Shown here: positions 59,818 through 64,000 of the stretch, piece after piece | Layout of the letters: each line of letters begins with the position of its first letter | Position numbering within the stretch: position 1 is the first letter of the stretch | Source: Streptomyces fradiae ATCC 10745 = DSM 40063 | Lineage (GTDB): Bacteria; Actinomycetota; Actinomycetes; Streptomycetales; Streptomycetaceae | DNA length: 64,000 bases | Direction of reading: 5' to 3' | Assembly: GCF_008704425.1 (NCBI RefSeq) | Contig: NZ_CP023696.1 | Location: 3,946,501 to 4,010,500, forward strand | Notes under the pieces: generated by a model | Databases searched by the model: none | What the model saw: the letters and a program-made list of their open reading frames with translations, nothing else | What the model was told of the DNA's origin: nothing | Position numbers and translations under genes: made by a program

Positions 59818-60033
59818 GAAGCCAAAGACCGCTGGTCGTAGCTGTGCCCCCAGGGGCGCAGTCACCGAAGGATCCGCTAGCTACGGACGGCCTGCGCAGG
59901 TGACATGGATGTACTCCCGGACTGCCGTCCGGTCGAGTCACGCCCCGTGCGCCTGCGCCGGGGCGTTTCGTTTTGCCCAGTCTCCTTTCTTCAGCCATCG
60001 CGGTCCGAATCACCCGGAAGGAGGCCGAGGCTC
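59818..60033 (+). ncRNA. L10 leader (ribosomal protein leader upstream of rplJ)
   Basis: The 5' region of rplJ is long and structured. It has GTCGTAGCTGTGCCCCCAGG with GCTAGCTACGGACGG downstream, then a terminator-like hairpin: ACGCCCCG (59940-59947) pairs with CGGGGCGT (59959-59966), followed by TTTCGTTTT. This fits the L10 leader class, where L10(L12)4 binding represses expression. The exact ends are estimated. Confidence 0.6.
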
Positions 60034-60564
60034 ATGGCGAGGCCCGACAAGTCTGCTGCGGTTGCCGAGCTGACGGACAAGTTCCGCAGCTCGAACGCCG
60101 CCGTGCTGACCGAGTACCGCGGTCTCACCGTGGCACAGCTCAAGCAGCTGCGCCGTTCGCTCGGTGAGAACGCCCAGTACGCCGTGGTGAAGAACACGCT
60201 GACCAAGATTGCGGCCAACGAGGCCGGGATCACGTCGCTGGACGACCAGTTCACTGGTCCGACGGCGGTCGCCTTCATCACCGGTGACCCGGTGGAGTCG
60301 GCGAAGGGTCTTCGTGACTTCGCCAAGGACAACCCGAACCTGATCATCAAGGGCGGTGTCCTTGACGGCAAGGCGCTGTCCGCCGATGAGATCAAGAAGC
60401 TTGCGGACCTCGAGTCCCGCGAGGTTCTGCTCGCCAAGCTGGCGGGCGCCATGAAGGGCAAGCAGTCCCAGGCTGCCGCGCTCTTCCAGGCGCTCCCGTC
60501 GAAGCTCGTCCGCACCGTGGACGCGCTGCGCGCCAAGCAGGCCGAGCAGGGCGGTGCCGAGTAA
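60034..60564 (+). CDS. rplJ: 50S ribosomal protein L10
   Basis: The product is 176 residues from ATG 60034, with AAGGAGG nine bases upstream (MARPDKSAAVAELTDKFRSS). The rRNA-binding N-terminal domain (VLTEYRGLTVAQLKQLRRSLGENAQYAVVKNTL) and the C-terminal helix that anchors L7/L12 dimers are present. It is followed by rplL after 111 bases. Confidence 0.98.
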   Translation: MARPDKSAAVAELTDKFRSSNAAVLTEYRGLTVAQLKQLRRSLGENAQYAVVKNTLTKIAANEAGITSLDDQFTGPTAVAFITGDPVESAKGLRDFAKDNPNLIIKGGVLDGKALSADEIKKLADLESREVLLAKLAGAMKGKQSQAAALFQALPSKLVRTVDALRAKQAEQGGAE

Positions 60565-60675
60565 CTCGGCTCGCACATTGACCGCCGCCTGACGGCGACG
60601 GTCACAGCGGGCCCCACGTACGCCCGCCACACATGTACATCCGGCACCAGCCGAATTAGTGGAAGGACCGCCATC

Positions 60676-61059
60676 ATGGCGAAGCTGTCTCAGGAAGACC
60701 TGCTCGCGCAGTTCGAGGAGATGACCCTCATCGAGCTCTCCGAGTTCGTGAAGGCGTTCGAGGAGAAGTTCGACGTCACCGCCGCCGCCCCGGTCGCCGT
60801 GGCCGCCGGTGTCCCGGGTGCCCCGGCCGCCGAGGCCGTCGAGGAGAAGGACGAGTTCGACGTCATCCTCACCGGCGCCGGCGACAAGAAGATCCAGGTC
60901 ATCAAGGTCGTCCGTGAGCTGACCTCCCTGGGCCTGAAGGAGGCCAAGGACCTCGTCGACGGCACCCCGAAGCCGGTCCTCGAGAAGGTCAACAAGGAGA
61001 CCGCCGACAAGGCTGCCGAGGCCCTCAAGGGCGCCGGCGCGGGCGTCGAGGTCAAGTGA
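60676..61059 (+). CDS. rplL: 50S ribosomal protein L7/L12
   Basis: The product is 127 residues from ATG 60676, with GGAAGGA upstream. The N-terminal dimer helix (MAKLSQEDLLAQFEEMTLIELSEFVKAFEEKF), an Ala/Pro/Val hinge, and the factor-binding C-terminal domain (EFDVILTGAGDKKIQVIKVVRELTSLGLKEAKDLVDG) are all there. Confidence 0.98.
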   Translation: MAKLSQEDLLAQFEEMTLIELSEFVKAFEEKFDVTAAAPVAVAAGVPGAPAAEAVEEKDEFDVILTGAGDKKIQVIKVVRELTSLGLKEAKDLVDGTPKPVLEKVNKETADKAAEALKGAGAGVEVK

Positions 61060-61107
61060 CCTCCTGCGGGTCTCCTGACTCGCGCTGACGCCCTCTGAGG
61101 CGTCCCC

Positions 61108-61139
61108 AAGGGCGATCACCCATCCGGGTGGTCGCCCTT
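61108..61139 (+). terminator. Hairpin after rplL
   Basis: Fourteen-base arms (61108-61121 and 61126-61139) with one G-T pair around ATCC, 49 bases after the rplL stop. There is no T-run, so it may be only a partial terminator before rpoB. Confidence 0.7.
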
Positions 61140-61223
61140 CGGCGTCCCCGCGACGCCTGTCGTCCACCCGTACGGGGACCGAGTATGGTGATCTTCGCCG
61201 TGCGCCCCGCGGGACGGGGGGCC

Positions 61224-61251
61224 TTGACGAACCGCACGCCGCGCGTAATTC
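61224..61251 (+). promoter_or_regulatory. Candidate distal rpoB promoter
   Basis: TTGACG (61224-61229) and TAATTC (61246-61251) are spaced by 16 bases. Confidence 0.4.
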
Positions 61252-61378
61252 TCAGGACGCGTCGTCACACGATCCGTATCCGAGGCATGGATCGACGACC
61301 GAACGGGCAGTATCGATGTGCGCCGAGGCGCGAGGTGCCGCGGAGATGAGAACAACGAGGGTCGCGAATTGCTCGCCC

Positions 61379-61407
61379 TGGACATCAGTGGGCCAAGTGG
61401 CTACACT
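61379..61407 (+). promoter_or_regulatory. Proximal rpoB promoter
   Basis: TGGACA (61379-61384) and TACACT (61402-61407) with a 17-base spacer. The start would be near 61414. The DNA around it (GTGGCTACACTGACCCTTTG) is of the form I recall as conserved before Streptomyces rpoB. Confidence 0.6.
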
Positions 61408-61569
61408 GACCCTTTGCGCTGCCTGTTAGCTGCTCCCTGCCCGTCACCAGGGGCATCCCCTTGCGAGAGCACCGTTGACCGAATGCCCTGACCTGGGATT
61501 TCGGGTCTTCTTGCTCGGCTTGGGACCGGTACGCGCGTAGTGAGTCCGAGCCCTCGGAAGGACCCCCTC

Positions 61570-64000
<2,431 letters not shown>

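Larger units (their letters stand above)
61060..61569. other. 510-bp gap between rplL and rpoB with promoters and a long leader
   Basis: This gap holds the rplL hairpin and two candidate rpoB promoters, then a leader of about 155 bases. No gene is seen. Confidence 0.6.

Overview
The window is high-GC actinobacterial chromosome and looks like a Streptomyces core region. Supporting points are GTG and even TTG start codons, strong third-position GC, a class II tRNA-Tyr(GUA), a TTG-started rpoB, and a gene order (14-gene-type nuo operon end, polyprenyl synthetase, korAB, second reduced nuo operon, yajQ/tRNA-Tyr, rpmG-hadAB-murB, add-aspC-tRNA-Trp-secE-nusG-rplKA, rplJL-rpoB) that matches what I recall of Streptomyces. 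No phage, IS element, CRISPR array or rRNA was seen. LAYOUT. 1-8.0 kb: the 3' end of a respiratory complex I operon (nuoH partial, I, J, K, L, M, N), tightly overlapping. 8.1-19.4 kb: a mixed stretch with a secreted protein, an AraC-type regulator, a secreted intradiol dioxygenase with a chitin/lignin-type carbohydrate-binding module, fumarylacetoacetase, a polyprenyl diphosphate synthase (probably the menaquinone side chain), a LolA/RseB-like secreted protein, an M28 aminopeptidase with a P domain, a VOC protein and RarD. Perfect hairpins terminate several convergent pairs. 19.7-27.2 kb: korB-korA (2-oxoacid:ferredoxin oxidoreductase) and a two-component cluster of two paralogous sensor kinases plus a LuxR-type response regulator, with conspicuous short tandem repeats. 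27.4-37.5 kb: a second, reduced nuo operon (A-B-C-H-I-J-K-L-M-N) with no D, E, F or G. NuoC, NuoJ and NuoK in it carry long low-complexity tails. 37.7-42.7 kb: htpX, yccF, an APC permease, the alkylation-repair pair ogt-alkB, and yajQ. 42.8-44.6 kb: tRNA-Tyr followed by a lower-GC insert encoding a ScoMcrA-like modification-dependent (type IV) restriction nuclease split by a -1 frame break. 44.6-55.6 kb: an SDR-like protein, a 47-bp minisatellite, a cytosine-deaminase-like amidohydrolase, tRNA-Thr, tRNA-Met, rpmG, hadAB, leaderless murB, a SigE-type ECF sigma factor with a membrane partner, adenosine deaminase, and an aspartate aminotransferase ending in a textbook terminator. 55.6-64 kb: tRNA-Trp, secE-nusG, rplK-rplA, a lipoprotein, rplJ-rplL behind an L10 leader, and the first 810 codons of rpoB. 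HOW IT FITS TOGETHER. Much of the window is energy metabolism: two complex I gene sets, a likely quinone-tail synthase, and a ferredoxin-reducing 2-oxoacid oxidoreductase next to a complex I lacking its NADH-oxidising module. The last 8 kb is the transcription/translation core. The accessory signals most worth checking are the split type IV restriction gene beside tRNA-Tyr (the tRNA used by SLP1-type elements), patchwork sequence identity between the two sensor kinases, the repeat tracts around the response regulator, and the repeat-bearing tail of NuoC2.
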